64,000 bases of DNA from Acidimicrobiia bacterium. GTDB lineage: Bacteria > Actinomycetota > Acidimicrobiia > Spongiisociales > UBA5794. How positions within the stretch are numbered: the first letter of the stretch is position 1; every line of letters begins with the position of its first letter. The DNA lies in assembly GCA_024762335.1 (NCBI GenBank), contig JANTHO010000001.1:64805-128804 (forward strand), read 5' to 3'. The translations under genes were made by a program, and so were the position numbers. This document shows, in pieces, positions 54,347 through 62,862 of the stretch. The notes beneath the pieces were generated by a model. It had not been told where the DNA came from, did no database searches, and was given only the letters and a program-made list of their open reading frames with translations.

Positions 54347-54796
54347 GTGCGTCATTGGATCCTGTTCTTTCACCTGCTGTCCGTCATCGTGTGGCTGGGG
54401 GGCTCGATCTACGTCGAGGCGCTCATGGCCGCCGCAGGACGCGGCGACGATGAGCGAACACTGACGACCGTGTTCCAGAAGGTCGGAGTGACGAATCGCC
54501 GGCTCTTCAACCTGGCGGGTGTAGCGGCGATCGTGTTTGGATTCTGGCTGGTGGTGATCACGTCGTTCGAGTTCGAGATGCTGTGGGTGACCGTCGGAAT
54601 CCTCCTGGCGACGATCGCCGTCGTCATCGACCTCTTCTACGCGACACCGCGTGTCGATCGCGCCGAACGTGCCCTGAACGCCGCGGAGGGCGAAAGTGAG
54701 GGGATTGCCGATCTCATGAAACAGGTGTCCATGGCGAGCCACGCGAGAACCGGCCTTCTGTTCGTCGCCATGATCTTCATGGTCTTCAAATTCTGA
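54347..54796 (+). CDS. Four-helix membrane protein (DUF2269/CopD-like)
   Basis: The 149-aa product has four hydrophobic helices (WILFFHLLSVIVWLGGSIYVEALMAAA, LFNLAGVAAIVFGFWLVVITSF, EMLWVTVGILLATIAVVIDLFY, TGLLFVAMIFMVFKF). The HxxxxxxWxGG pattern of helix 1 is common in DUF2269 and CopD-like proteins and may bind heme or copper. The start is GTG with AAGGAG upstream. Function unknown. Confidence 0.75.
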   Translation: MRHWILFFHLLSVIVWLGGSIYVEALMAAAGRGDDERTLTTVFQKVGVTNRRLFNLAGVAAIVFGFWLVVITSFEFEMLWVTVGILLATIAVVIDLFYATPRVDRAERALNAAEGESEGIADLMKQVSMASHARTGLLFVAMIFMVFKF

Positions 54797-54822
54797 CACG
54801 GTCGGCATCTCCGGCCGGTCGA

Positions 54823-54828
54823 TAGACT
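54823..54828 (+). promoter_or_regulatory. -10 element TAGACT for tRNA-Ala
   Basis: TAGACT lies 11 nt before the first base of the tRNA, consistent with a start of transcription a few bases upstream of the mature 5' end. Confidence 0.45.
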
Positions 54829-54839
54829 GTTCGCCATAC

Positions 54840-54912
54840 GGGGACGTAGCTCAGTTGGGAGAGCACCTGGTTTGCAACCAGGGGGTCGTCGGTTCGAGTC
54901 CGATCGTCTCCA
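54840..54912 (+). tRNA. tRNA-Ala(TGC)
   Basis: GGGGACGTAGCTCAGTTGGGAGAGCACC, anticodon loop TTTGCAA (anticodon TGC), GGTTCGAGTCC T-arm, closing CGTCTCCA. The acceptor stem pairs fully, with one G-U. CCA is not encoded. Ile/Ala tRNA pairs near gyrA are typical of actinobacteria. Confidence 0.96.
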
Positions 54913-54943
54913 CGCTTGGTGAAGAGCCAAGAGCCAAGAATCA

Positions 54944-54971
54944 AGAGCCAAGACGACACAGTCTTGGCTCT
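54944..54971 (+). terminator. Hairpin downstream of tRNA-Ala
   Basis: AGAGCCAAGAC, loop GACACA, GTCTTGGCTCT: an 11-bp stem followed by a T-rich CGCTTGTCTCT. Just before it are short direct repeats of the type GAGCCAAGA (GAGCCAAGAGCCAAGAATCAAGAGCCAAGA split over 54923-54953), so the stem may have formed from a simple repeat. Confidence 0.65.
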
Positions 54972-55028
54972 CGCTTGTCTCTGGTGGGCTAGCGTCTCTT
55001 CCAGACCGAGCGACTGGAGGACCCTCAC

Positions 55029-56186
55029 ATGGAACAGGCCGTGATCGTCGATGCCGTCCGCACGCCGATGGGGAAGAGGAATGGCTCTCTCGCCGGGTGG
55101 CACCCCGTCGATCTCGCAGCAGAGACGTTGACGGCGCTCGTCGAGCGCAACGGCTTCGATCCGGCTCTCGTCGACGACGTCATCATGGGCTGCGTGTCAC
55201 AGGTGGGGGAGCAGACATTCAACGTCGGCAGGAACGCGGCCCTCGCCGCCGGTTGGCCGGAGACGGTTCCCGGCGTCACCCTCGACCGACAGTGCGGGTC
55301 CAGTCAACAGGCGGCCTCGTTTGCGGCACAGGGGATCATGGCAGGCGCATACGACGTGGTGATCGCCGCCGGTGTCGAATCGATGACGAGGGTTCCGATG
55401 GGGATCTCCTTCTCTCAGGGTCCCGGCAAGCCGTTCGGTGAGAAGATGCGGGCGAGATACGACCATCGGCTCGTCCCACAGGGGATCTCGGCAGAGATGA
55501 TCGCGGAACAGTGGTCGCTCACCCGGGAGGATCTCGATCAGATCGCCTACGACTCGCAGATGCGCGCTCACCAGGCCACGATCGAAGGGCGATTCGCCTC
55601 ACAGATCATCCCCATCGACGTGGACGGGCGGGACGAGCCGTTGACGGGCGACGAGGGCATTCGTTCGTCCACGACGGTCGAGATCCTCGGCAACCTGAAG
55701 CCCGCGTTCAAGGAAGACGGCATCGTGACCGCAGGGAACTCCTCGCAGATCACCGACGGTGCGGCGGCAGTTCTCATCATGAGCGAGACGAAGGCTCGCG
55801 AACTCGGCCTACGTCCCCGGGCGACGTTTAAGGCATTCTCGGTGACGGGGACGGATCCGGTGACGATGCTCACCGGACCGATTCCGGCCACCCAGATCGT
55901 GCTGGAGCGAGCGGGTCTCGGGATCGACGACATCGGCCTGTTTGAGGTCAACGAAGCCTTCGCTTCGGTCGTCGGAGCATGGCTGCAGGAGACCGCCGCC
56001 GATTGGACCAAAGTCAACGTCAACGGCGGTGCCATCGCTCTCGGTCATCCCCTTGGCGCCTCCGGAGCGCGATTGATGACGACGCTCGTACACGAGATGG
56101 AGCGAACCGGTACGCGGTACGGACTCCAGACCATGTGCGAAGGCGGGGGGACCGCCAACGGCACGATCCTCGAACTCGCCGGTTGA
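55029..56186 (+). CDS. Acetyl-CoA acetyltransferase (thiolase)
   Basis: The 385-aa protein is a full thiolase: nucleophile Cys in DRQCGSSQQAASFAAQGI (about residue 91), His in GGAIALGHPLGASGARLMTTL and the second Cys in TMCEGGGTANGTILEL. It condenses two acetyl-CoA or cleaves 3-ketoacyl-CoA. No other beta-oxidation gene is adjacent, so direction and chain length are open. A GGAGG Shine-Dalgarno precedes the ATG. Confidence 0.93.
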   Translation: MEQAVIVDAVRTPMGKRNGSLAGWHPVDLAAETLTALVERNGFDPALVDDVIMGCVSQVGEQTFNVGRNAALAAGWPETVPGVTLDRQCGSSQQAASFAAQGIMAGAYDVVIAAGVESMTRVPMGISFSQGPGKPFGEKMRARYDHRLVPQGISAEMIAEQWSLTREDLDQIAYDSQMRAHQATIEGRFASQIIPIDVDGRDEPLTGDEGIRSSTTVEILGNLKPAFKEDGIVTAGNSSQITDGAAAVLIMSETKARELGLRPRATFKAFSVTGTDPVTMLTGPIPATQIVLERAGLGIDDIGLFEVNEAFASVVGAWLQETAADWTKVNVNGGAIALGHPLGASGARLMTTLVHEMERTGTRYGLQTMCEGGGTANGTILELAG

Positions 56187-56241
56187 TCACGGCGACCGGC
56201 GTTCCAGCGACGTCGGGATGTCCCCAGGCTGTGGGGGATTC

Positions 56242-56278
56242 CGTGGATAACTACACAGATGTAATTACATCATCCACG
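56242..56278. other. Nested palindrome between thiolase and crgA
   Basis: CGTGGAT (56242-56248) and ATCCACG (56272-56278) are inverted arms around the perfect 14-bp palindrome GATGTAATTACATC (56258-56271). It lies between the 3' ends of two convergent genes. It could be a regulator-binding site or a structural element; GTGGATAA also resembles a DnaA box read on the minus strand. Confidence 0.55.
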
Positions 56279-56335
56279 TGTATTTGGTCGTGACTGTCCG
56301 GTAGAGCTCTCGCGAACCCAGGGTTGCGGAGGTCG

Positions 56336-56593
56336 CTAGCGGTAGTTGAGCGTCATCCCGAAGCCGATACCGATCATTGCGAGGCCCAACAGGAGGAACT
56401 TGTTATCGGCTCGCCCTCCGAAAAGTCCCATGTAGTTGAGGAGGATCACGACGATCCCCAGAGCCATGAGACCGAACATGGTCACCACGTACCACGTTGG
56501 CGACGGGCCTTTGGTGTCGACCTGGCTGGCGGTCGGGTTCTTCGGCGGGGTCGGTCGTTTGTTGGCCTTCTTGCGGCCCTTCGATACTGGCAT
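56336..56593 (-). CDS. crgA: Cell division protein CrgA
   Basis: The 85-aa protein MPVSKGRKKANKRPTPPKNPTASQ followed by two helices (PTWYVVTMFGLMALGIVVILLNYMGLF and NKFLLLGLAMIGIGFGMTLNY) is CrgA, an actinobacterial divisome regulator. The basic N-terminus with K-x-R-K repeats is typical. It lies next to the sortase gene, as in Streptomyces. ATG 56593 is chosen over the long track ORF (57409). TACGAT ends 7 nt before the ATG. Confidence 0.93.
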   Translation of the reverse strand: MPVSKGRKKANKRPTPPKNPTASQVDTKGPSPTWYVVTMFGLMALGIVVILLNYMGLFGGRADNKFLLLGLAMIGIGFGMTLNYR

Positions 56594-56600
56594 GGGGTCA

Positions 56601-56606
56601 ATCGTA
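56601..56606 (-). promoter_or_regulatory. -10 element TACGAT of a probable leaderless promoter (crgA)
   Basis: On the minus strand TACGAT, TGACCCC, ATG: 7-nt spacing and no Shine-Dalgarno. Confidence 0.5.
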
Positions 56607-56677
56607 GCGACCGTTGGCTCCGATCCCAACGGGAGATCGGTTCCCGTTGTGTGGTCTCGCCGGTACGCTGCGCATCT

Positions 56678-57490
56678 ATGGACGAGACGCCAGCCACACC
56701 GACCGGCAAATCGAACTCCCGGCCAATGGAGGTCGTGAGGCGCGTCGTCCGAATCATCGGGTGGACGAGCATCGTCGCAGGCGTTCTCATCCTCGGGTTC
56801 GTCGCCCAACAACTCTTCGTCACGACCTGGTTCGCTCAACAGAACCAGGAGGCGCTCGTCGAAGAGGTGGAGACACACTTCGAGGCGGCGGAGATCACCG
56901 AGGTCGAGTACACGCCCCCCGCACCGTCGACGACCACGCCGGGAGTGGGAACGACTCAGCCACCGGGGGAGGTAACTCCCGGCGCGGGAGGCTCGGGAAC
57001 CGATCCCGGCGCACCACTTGTGCCGAAGAAGCGGACGATTCTCGTCGAATCGACACCGGAGAAGCACAGTGCGTTCGCGATCATCCGGATCCCGACCATC
57101 GATCGCCTGAAGGATGGGTGGACCGTCGTCGAAGGTGTGTCGCTCCGTGATCTGAAGAACGGTGCCGGGCACATGCCCCACACGCCCCTCCCGGGACAGC
57201 CGGGAAACGCCGTCATCTCGGGTCATCGAACGACCTATGGGGCCCCATTCCACGAACTCGACACACTCAACCCCGGCGACATCATCGAAGTTGACACGGC
57301 TCTGGGGACCCACACGTATGCTGTGAGAGAGACGATTATCGTCCGTCCGACCGAACTGTGGGTGACCGAACCGCGTGACGGGGCGTGGCTGACCCTCACG
57401 ACATGCCACCCGAAGTTCTCGGCGCGTCAGCGGTTGATCGTCTTCGCAGAACTCATCGACGGGCCCAACTGGGAGGCGATCTACGCATGA
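56678..57490 (+). CDS. srtE: Class E sortase
   Basis: The 270-aa transpeptidase has an N-terminal membrane anchor (VVRIIGWTSIVAGVLILGFVAQQLFVTTW, about 24-50), a Thr/Pro/Gly-rich linker (PSTTTPGVGTTQPPGEVTPG), and the sortase barrel with His in NAVISGHRTTYGAPFHELDTLNPGD and Cys in WLTLTTCHPKFSARQRLIVFAEL (catalytic Arg in SARQR). It attaches LAxTG-type proteins to the wall. No LAxTG substrate is obvious in the window. ATG 56678 is chosen over 56324, which crosses crgA. Its stop overlaps the next gene as ATGA. Confidence 0.92.
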   Translation: MDETPATPTGKSNSRPMEVVRRVVRIIGWTSIVAGVLILGFVAQQLFVTTWFAQQNQEALVEEVETHFEAAEITEVEYTPPAPSTTTPGVGTTQPPGEVTPGAGGSGTDPGAPLVPKKRTILVESTPEKHSAFAIIRIPTIDRLKDGWTVVEGVSLRDLKNGAGHMPHTPLPGQPGNAVISGHRTTYGAPFHELDTLNPGDIIEVDTALGTHTYAVRETIIVRPTELWVTEPRDGAWLTLTTCHPKFSARQRLIVFAELIDGPNWEAIYA

Positions 57491-57632
57491 AGGACTGGTT
57501 CATCTCTCTTCCGGGTCCGATGGCCGTCAAGATCCTGATCGCTGCGATCGTGATCGTCGTCGGCCTGGTCGCGCTCTTCTTCTTCTACGACTGGGTGGGA
57601 ACGAACCTCCTCGATTCCGGCGGCACGATCGG

Positions 57633-57636
<4 letters not shown>
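57487..57636 (+). CDS. Small single-helix membrane protein (49 aa)
   Basis: MKDWFISLPGPMAVKILIAAIVIVVGLVALFFFYDWVGTNLLDSGGTIG has one membrane helix and short polar ends. It overlaps the sortase stop (ATGA) and the pabA/trpG start (ATGA), so it is surely translated with them. Similar small proteins are found between srtE and the glutamine amidotransferase in other actinobacteria. The role is unknown; a sortase partner is possible. Confidence 0.8.
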
Positions 57637-58208
<572 letters not shown>

Positions 58209-58227
58209 GGCGGGAACCGGATTCGCC

Positions 58228-59058
58228 CTATTCGGCGATGCGGTACGTTCCCTCGCCGTCGACGGTGACCAGACCCTCGTCTGAGAGATCAGCCAAGGCG
58301 CTCTTCACATCTTTCGCGGGGAAACCCGTTTGACGGGCGATCTCCTGCTCGGTCGCCGCCCCGCCGACGAGAGAGCGGACGATGGCGCCGCGCAACTGGC
58401 GTGCGGATCCCTCGAATCGGCCCTGAGGCGTCGGAGGACGATACGAGTCCGGTCCGACGCACCATTGGCAGACGGGACAGCCGGCGCAGTCGGGATTCCT
58501 GGGCAGGCATCGCGTGGCGCCGAGATCCATCACTGCCTGATTCCACTCCGCGGCGGGATCGCCCAGATCGTCGGCAGCCACCGTACGGAGCGCCGGACCG
58601 CTCAGCGATTCCCCGTGCCAGCGGCTCAGAACCCGGCGCATGTTCGTGTCGACGGTCGCGACCCGTCGTCCGAATGCGAACGAAGCAACGGCGGCTGCCG
58701 TGTACGGGCCGATGCCGGGGAGTTCGACGAGACCGGCGGTCGTCGTCGGCCACCCGTCCCTAGAGACGATCCTCGCTGTCTCGCGCAAGCGCAACGCCCG
58801 CGAGTTGTAGCCGAGACCCGTCCAGAAAGCGAGAACGTCCCTGAGATCCGCCGATGCGAGGTCGGCTGCGGTCGGGAAGGAATCGACGAACCGCTCGTAG
58901 AACGGGATCACGCGTGACGCCTGTGTCTGCTGAAGCATCACCTCGGATACCAGAATCTTGTAGGGGTCGCTCTCACCTCTCCACGGGAAGGATCGCTGCT
59001 CCGCCCGATACCACGCCAGGAGGGCGCCGTTGCGTTCCTGCTCGACGAGGAGCGTCAT
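58228..59058 (-). CDS. mutY: A/G-specific adenine DNA glycosylase, short form
   Basis: MutY removes A opposite 8-oxoG. The 276-aa protein has the helix-hairpin-helix LPGIGPYTAAAVASFAFG, catalytic region VMLQQTQASRVIPFYERF, Asp in VATVDTNMRRVL and the [4Fe-4S] cysteines in CLPRNPDCAGCPVCQWC. The C-terminal NUDIX-like domain that recognises 8-oxoG in E. coli MutY is missing; instead about 50 residues (TEQEIARQTGFPAKDVKSALADLSDEGLVTVDGEGTYRIAE) resemble a winged helix. The ATG overlaps the kinase stop. Confidence 0.9.
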   Translation of the reverse strand: MTLLVEQERNGALLAWYRAEQRSFPWRGESDPYKILVSEVMLQQTQASRVIPFYERFVDSFPTAADLASADLRDVLAFWTGLGYNSRALRLRETARIVSRDGWPTTTAGLVELPGIGPYTAAAVASFAFGRRVATVDTNMRRVLSRWHGESLSGPALRTVAADDLGDPAAEWNQAVMDLGATRCLPRNPDCAGCPVCQWCVGPDSYRPPTPQGRFEGSARQLRGAIVRSLVGGAATEQEIARQTGFPAKDVKSALADLSDEGLVTVDGEGTYRIAE

Positions 59059-61349
59059 CAGGGAGAAGTCGTGGTCGTCGCCGGGCCCTTCGAGACGACG
59101 ATGTTCACGGTTGACCCGCGATCGACCGACGTCCCCCCGATCGGATTCTGGGAGATCACGGTCCCGGCGAGCGCTGCATCCTCAACTTCGGTCTTCGAGA
59201 CAACGAGTCCCGCAGCCGTTATGGCGTTGGTCGCATCCGCTTCGGTCATGTCCGTCACATCGGGAACCGTGACCTTCTCGACCTCACCGAGAAGGACCGT
59301 CACCTGGCTGCCGTCGTCGACCTGGGTGCCCGCAGGCGGACTCTGATCGGCGACTTTGTCGATGTTCGGGTCACCGGGTGGCACGATCGTGGTCCCGCCG
59401 ACGATCACATCCACCCCAACAGCAGCACCGGCCGCGGCCGCTTCATTCGCGGTCATTCCCGTGAAGTCGGGGACGGCGACCTGTTTGATGACACCGATCT
59501 TCACCGTGACATCGGTCCCCGAGTCCACGGTCGTGCCGGCGCCGGGGCTCTGCTCTGCGACGAGACCATCGAGACCGCTGGCTGCAGAAACTTCGACCGT
59601 CCCGTCTTCGACGATGCTGAGGTTCGCGTTCTCCGCCGCGGCAGTGGCATCGGCGATCGACATGCCCACGAGGTTGGGGACGGTCGCCGGTTCGGGACCC
59701 TTCGAAACCCAGACAACGATGGTGTCCTCGCGCCCGACGACCCGACCCGCCTCGGGGTCGGTGCGTATCGTGAATCCAACGGCGATATCGGGCGAGAACT
59801 CCTCATTTGACGTGACGTTCGTGAAACCCGCTCTCGCCAACTCGAGCTGGGCCTCGTCGCCCGATTTGCCCGAGACATCCGGAACCTCGAGGGAGAACGG
59901 CCCCTTTGAGACAACGAGATTGACGAGAGAGCTCGCGGCCGCTTCGGTCCCGGCGGATGGATCCTGCGATATCACCGTGTTCGCAGGAACGTCCTCGGTG
60001 AGGGTGTATTCGACACGGCCGACCTGGAACCCCTGGGCTTCGATGAGCGCCCTGGCGACTTCTTCCGTTTCTCCGACGACCGATGGGACCGCAAACTGCT
60101 CCGTTCCTGCGGATTCGATCACGGTGACGAACGAACCCTTCTCAACTTCGGTCCCAGCCGTCGGTTCGGTGTCGATGACCACGCCGGCCGGGACCGTCTC
60201 GCTGTTCTCCAGACGATTCAGTACCTTGAGATCGAGTTCCTGGAGCGTCCTGGACGCGGTCTCCGCCGGAACGAGCTTCAAGTCCGGAATGGTGACCATG
60301 CCTCCACCTCCGCCGGTGCCGGTGAAGAGGCGGAACAGGATGAAGACGCCGATGGCGAGCAACCCCAGGAGGGCGATCACCGCGGCGACGTAAGCTCCCT
60401 GACCCGTTGTTCCGTCTTCCGTCTGGCTGGCGACGACTCGCGCGGTCTCGTCGGGTGGAACCGTCGCGGGAGGAGGCACGAGAGCGGTCGCCGCGGCAGC
60501 AGCCGCTGCACCCACGACGAGCGGCTGACGACCGGAGAGGAAGAGAAGCAGGTCGGAACGAAGATCGGCGGCGCTCGGATACCGATCGGCGGGACTCTTG
60601 GCCATCGCTGCCTCGTCGATGGCGGAGAGTTCTTGGGGAACTTCCGGGTTGACCTGAGCGGCCGTCGGTGCGAACTCGGACACGTGCTGGTACGCGACGG
60701 CGACCGGACTTTCGCCGGTGAACGGGGGTTGGCCGGTGAGCATCTCGTACAGCACCACGCCGAGCGAGTAGACGTCCGACCGGCCGTCGGCGGGAAGACC
60801 CTGTGCCTGCTCCGGGCTGAAGTACGTGGCGGTGCCGATGACGGCGCCGGTGCGGGTCAGTTCTTCGGAGTCATCGAGCGCTCTCGCGATTCCGAAGTCG
60901 GTCACTTTGACCGAACCGTCACGCGTGATCATGATGTTCCCGGGCTTGATGTCCCGGTGCACGACGCCGGCCTGATGGGCAACGGTGAGCGCCGCGGCGG
61001 TTTCGGCGGCGATCTCGGCGGCTCTCCTGGGGAAGAGAGCGCCTTCGTTCTTGAGGATGTCGCGCAGCGTCCGACCTTCGATCAACTCCATGACCATGAA
61101 GTAGGTCGGTCCATCCTTCCCCCAGTCGTATATGGCGACGATGTTCGGGTGGCTCAGGTTTGCCGCAGCCTGGGCTTCCCGCTTGAAGCGGGTGACGAAC
61201 GCATCGTCCGAGGAGAAGTTCGCATGGAGGACCTTCACCGCGACCCGGCGATTGAGCAAGGTGTCTTCGGCTTCATAGACATCGGCCATTCCACCTCTGG
61301 CGAGATGTTTGACGATGCGATATCGGTCGGAGAGAACGCGATTTTCCAT
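59058..61349 (-). CDS. pknB: PknB-like Ser/Thr protein kinase with six PASTA domains
   Basis: From ATG 61349 the protein is 763 aa. Kinase domain 1-270: LARGGMADVYEAED loop, K39 in VAVKVLH, HRDIKPGN (131-138), DFG (151-153), GTATYFSPEQAQG activation segment. Membrane helix about 319-341. Then six PASTA repeats (about 350-758), each with a VP[DNS]-V-G-type start and an SxGTxVxxGSxV-type end, closing with a Thr-rich tail ATTTTSP. Extracellular PASTA domains sense muropeptides or lipid II; the kinase controls growth and division. The track's longer start (61562) lies in the pbpA gene end. It is the first gene downstream of pbpA. Confidence 0.95.
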   Translation of the reverse strand: MENRVLSDRYRIVKHLARGGMADVYEAEDTLLNRRVAVKVLHANFSSDDAFVTRFKREAQAAANLSHPNIVAIYDWGKDGPTYFMVMELIEGRTLRDILKNEGALFPRRAAEIAAETAAALTVAHQAGVVHRDIKPGNIMITRDGSVKVTDFGIARALDDSEELTRTGAVIGTATYFSPEQAQGLPADGRSDVYSLGVVLYEMLTGQPPFTGESPVAVAYQHVSEFAPTAAQVNPEVPQELSAIDEAAMAKSPADRYPSAADLRSDLLLFLSGRQPLVVGAAAAAAATALVPPPATVPPDETARVVASQTEDGTTGQGAYVAAVIALLGLLAIGVFILFRLFTGTGGGGGMVTIPDLKLVPAETASRTLQELDLKVLNRLENSETVPAGVVIDTEPTAGTEVEKGSFVTVIESAGTEQFAVPSVVGETEEVARALIEAQGFQVGRVEYTLTEDVPANTVISQDPSAGTEAAASSLVNLVVSKGPFSLEVPDVSGKSGDEAQLELARAGFTNVTSNEEFSPDIAVGFTIRTDPEAGRVVGREDTIVVWVSKGPEPATVPNLVGMSIADATAAAENANLSIVEDGTVEVSAASGLDGLVAEQSPGAGTTVDSGTDVTVKIGVIKQVAVPDFTGMTANEAAAAGAAVGVDVIVGGTTIVPPGDPNIDKVADQSPPAGTQVDDGSQVTVLLGEVEKVTVPDVTDMTEADATNAITAAGLVVSKTEVEDAALAGTVISQNPIGGTSVDRGSTVNIVVSKGPATTTTSP

Positions 61350-61398
61350 GATCAGTAACGATGGTACCGACGGAACGGAGTTTGGGGGTGCCGGCCGG

Positions 61399-62862
61399 TC
61401 ATCGGAGGTAGGTTTCGAAGAGTCTTGCGGCGATCGGTGCAGCGACCGATCCGCCGGAGGCCGTCTCGCCCGCCGGTCCGCCGTTCTCGAGGAGCACCGC
61501 CACGGCGATGCGCCGTTCTCCCGGTTCGGGATCGACGGGTGCGAACCCGATGAACCAGACATGGGGAGATGATCCGGTCACCTCGGCGGTTCCGGTCTTG
61601 CCCGCGACGCGCAGGTCTGGTACGGCGGCGTTGTGTCCCGTTCCGGAGATCACCGCCTTCTCCATCATGTCGGAGAGCACGGCGGCGGAAGCGGGGCTGA
61701 TGGCTCTCCTCCAGAGCGTCGGTTCGGTTGTGGACTCGATCTTGCCGTCGTGGGTGAACACGTCGGCGACGACGAACGGGATCATGATGTTCCCCTCATT
61801 CGCGACGGCTGCGGCAACGAGAGCCATCTGCACGGGGGTGGCCCGCACGTCCCGCTGACCGAGAGCATTCTGAGCGGCGGCGGCAGGGTCATCGGCATAG
61901 GTCGCGGAGTCCGGCATCGAAGAGGGAACGACCGGGAGTTCGTATGGGATGACGCTGTTGAATCCGAACGCTTCCGCCGTGGCTGTGAGTGTCTCTGCAC
62001 CCACTTCCATCCCGAGCGCCGCGAGTGTCGTGTTGCATGAGTGGACGAACGCATCCTCGAGTGTCACGGTGCGACCGTCGAGACACACATCGTCGTCGTA
62101 GTTGTGGATCGTTGCCGTCGTTCCTGGAAGTTCGAGAGCGATGGGGTCTGGGAATTCGGTCGAGGGTCCTGCGATGCCCGATTCGAGTGCGGCTGCAGCT
62201 GTGATCACTTTGAAAGTGGAACCCGGTGGGTAGGTCGCGTTCACGGTGCGGTGGAGGAGCGGCTGATCCGGGTCGTTCTCGAGTTCAGCGCCGGCAGGGC
62301 CGGCGTCGGGGCCGATGAGGCTGTTGGGGTCATATCCGGGTGTCGACACGCTTGCGAGAACGGCTCCGGTCGACGGATCGATGGCGATGATCGAGCCCCG
62401 CTGGCCGGCGAGCGCTTCGACGGCCACCTGTTGGAGGGCATCGTCGATTGTGAGTCGCAGACCTCTCGGGCGCGGATCTCCACCGAGCATGACGTTCAGC
62501 ACGCCGGAGATCGTGGAGTCCCGGTGCGACACGAGGTCGTTCTCTCTCGTGCGTTCGAGCCCGCGCGAACCGAAGAGGACGGAGGTGAAACCGACCGTGT
62601 GGGCGTACCGGGCCTCCTCCGGGTAGACGCGTGTGAATGTCTGCGGGTCCGTCTGACTCGGATCCGAACGGGCCGTCACGACCGCATCGGCGGTAATGAT
62701 GGCTCCGCGTTCCCTTCCGACGCGCCAGGCGGTGAGCCGGGGGTTTCTCGGGTCGTCGCGGTATCCGGGCCCTGCGATCGCCTGGATCCATGTGGTGGCG
62801 AGGATGAGAGCGAGGAAGGTTCCGAGGATCGCCCATGCCGTTCTGCGTATGGGAGCGTTCAT
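61399..62862 (-). CDS. pbpA: Penicillin-binding protein (PbpA-type transpeptidase)
   Basis: The 487-aa protein has an N-terminal membrane anchor (RRTAWAILGTFLALILATTWIQAI), a dimerisation domain, and the transpeptidase domain with the triad motifs STFK (in YPPGSTFKVITAAAALE), SCN (in FVHSCNTTLAALG) and KTGTAEV. It cross-links peptidoglycan, usually with the SEDS protein next door. Its start overlaps the rodA/ftsW stop by 4 nt and its stop is 50 nt before the kinase. Confidence 0.95.
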   Translation of the reverse strand: MNAPIRRTAWAILGTFLALILATTWIQAIAGPGYRDDPRNPRLTAWRVGRERGAIITADAVVTARSDPSQTDPQTFTRVYPEEARYAHTVGFTSVLFGSRGLERTRENDLVSHRDSTISGVLNVMLGGDPRPRGLRLTIDDALQQVAVEALAGQRGSIIAIDPSTGAVLASVSTPGYDPNSLIGPDAGPAGAELENDPDQPLLHRTVNATYPPGSTFKVITAAAALESGIAGPSTEFPDPIALELPGTTATIHNYDDDVCLDGRTVTLEDAFVHSCNTTLAALGMEVGAETLTATAEAFGFNSVIPYELPVVPSSMPDSATYADDPAAAAQNALGQRDVRATPVQMALVAAAVANEGNIMIPFVVADVFTHDGKIESTTEPTLWRRAISPASAAVLSDMMEKAVISGTGHNAAVPDLRVAGKTGTAEVTGSSPHVWFIGFAPVDPEPGERRIAVAVLLENGGPAGETASGGSVAAPIAARLFETYLR

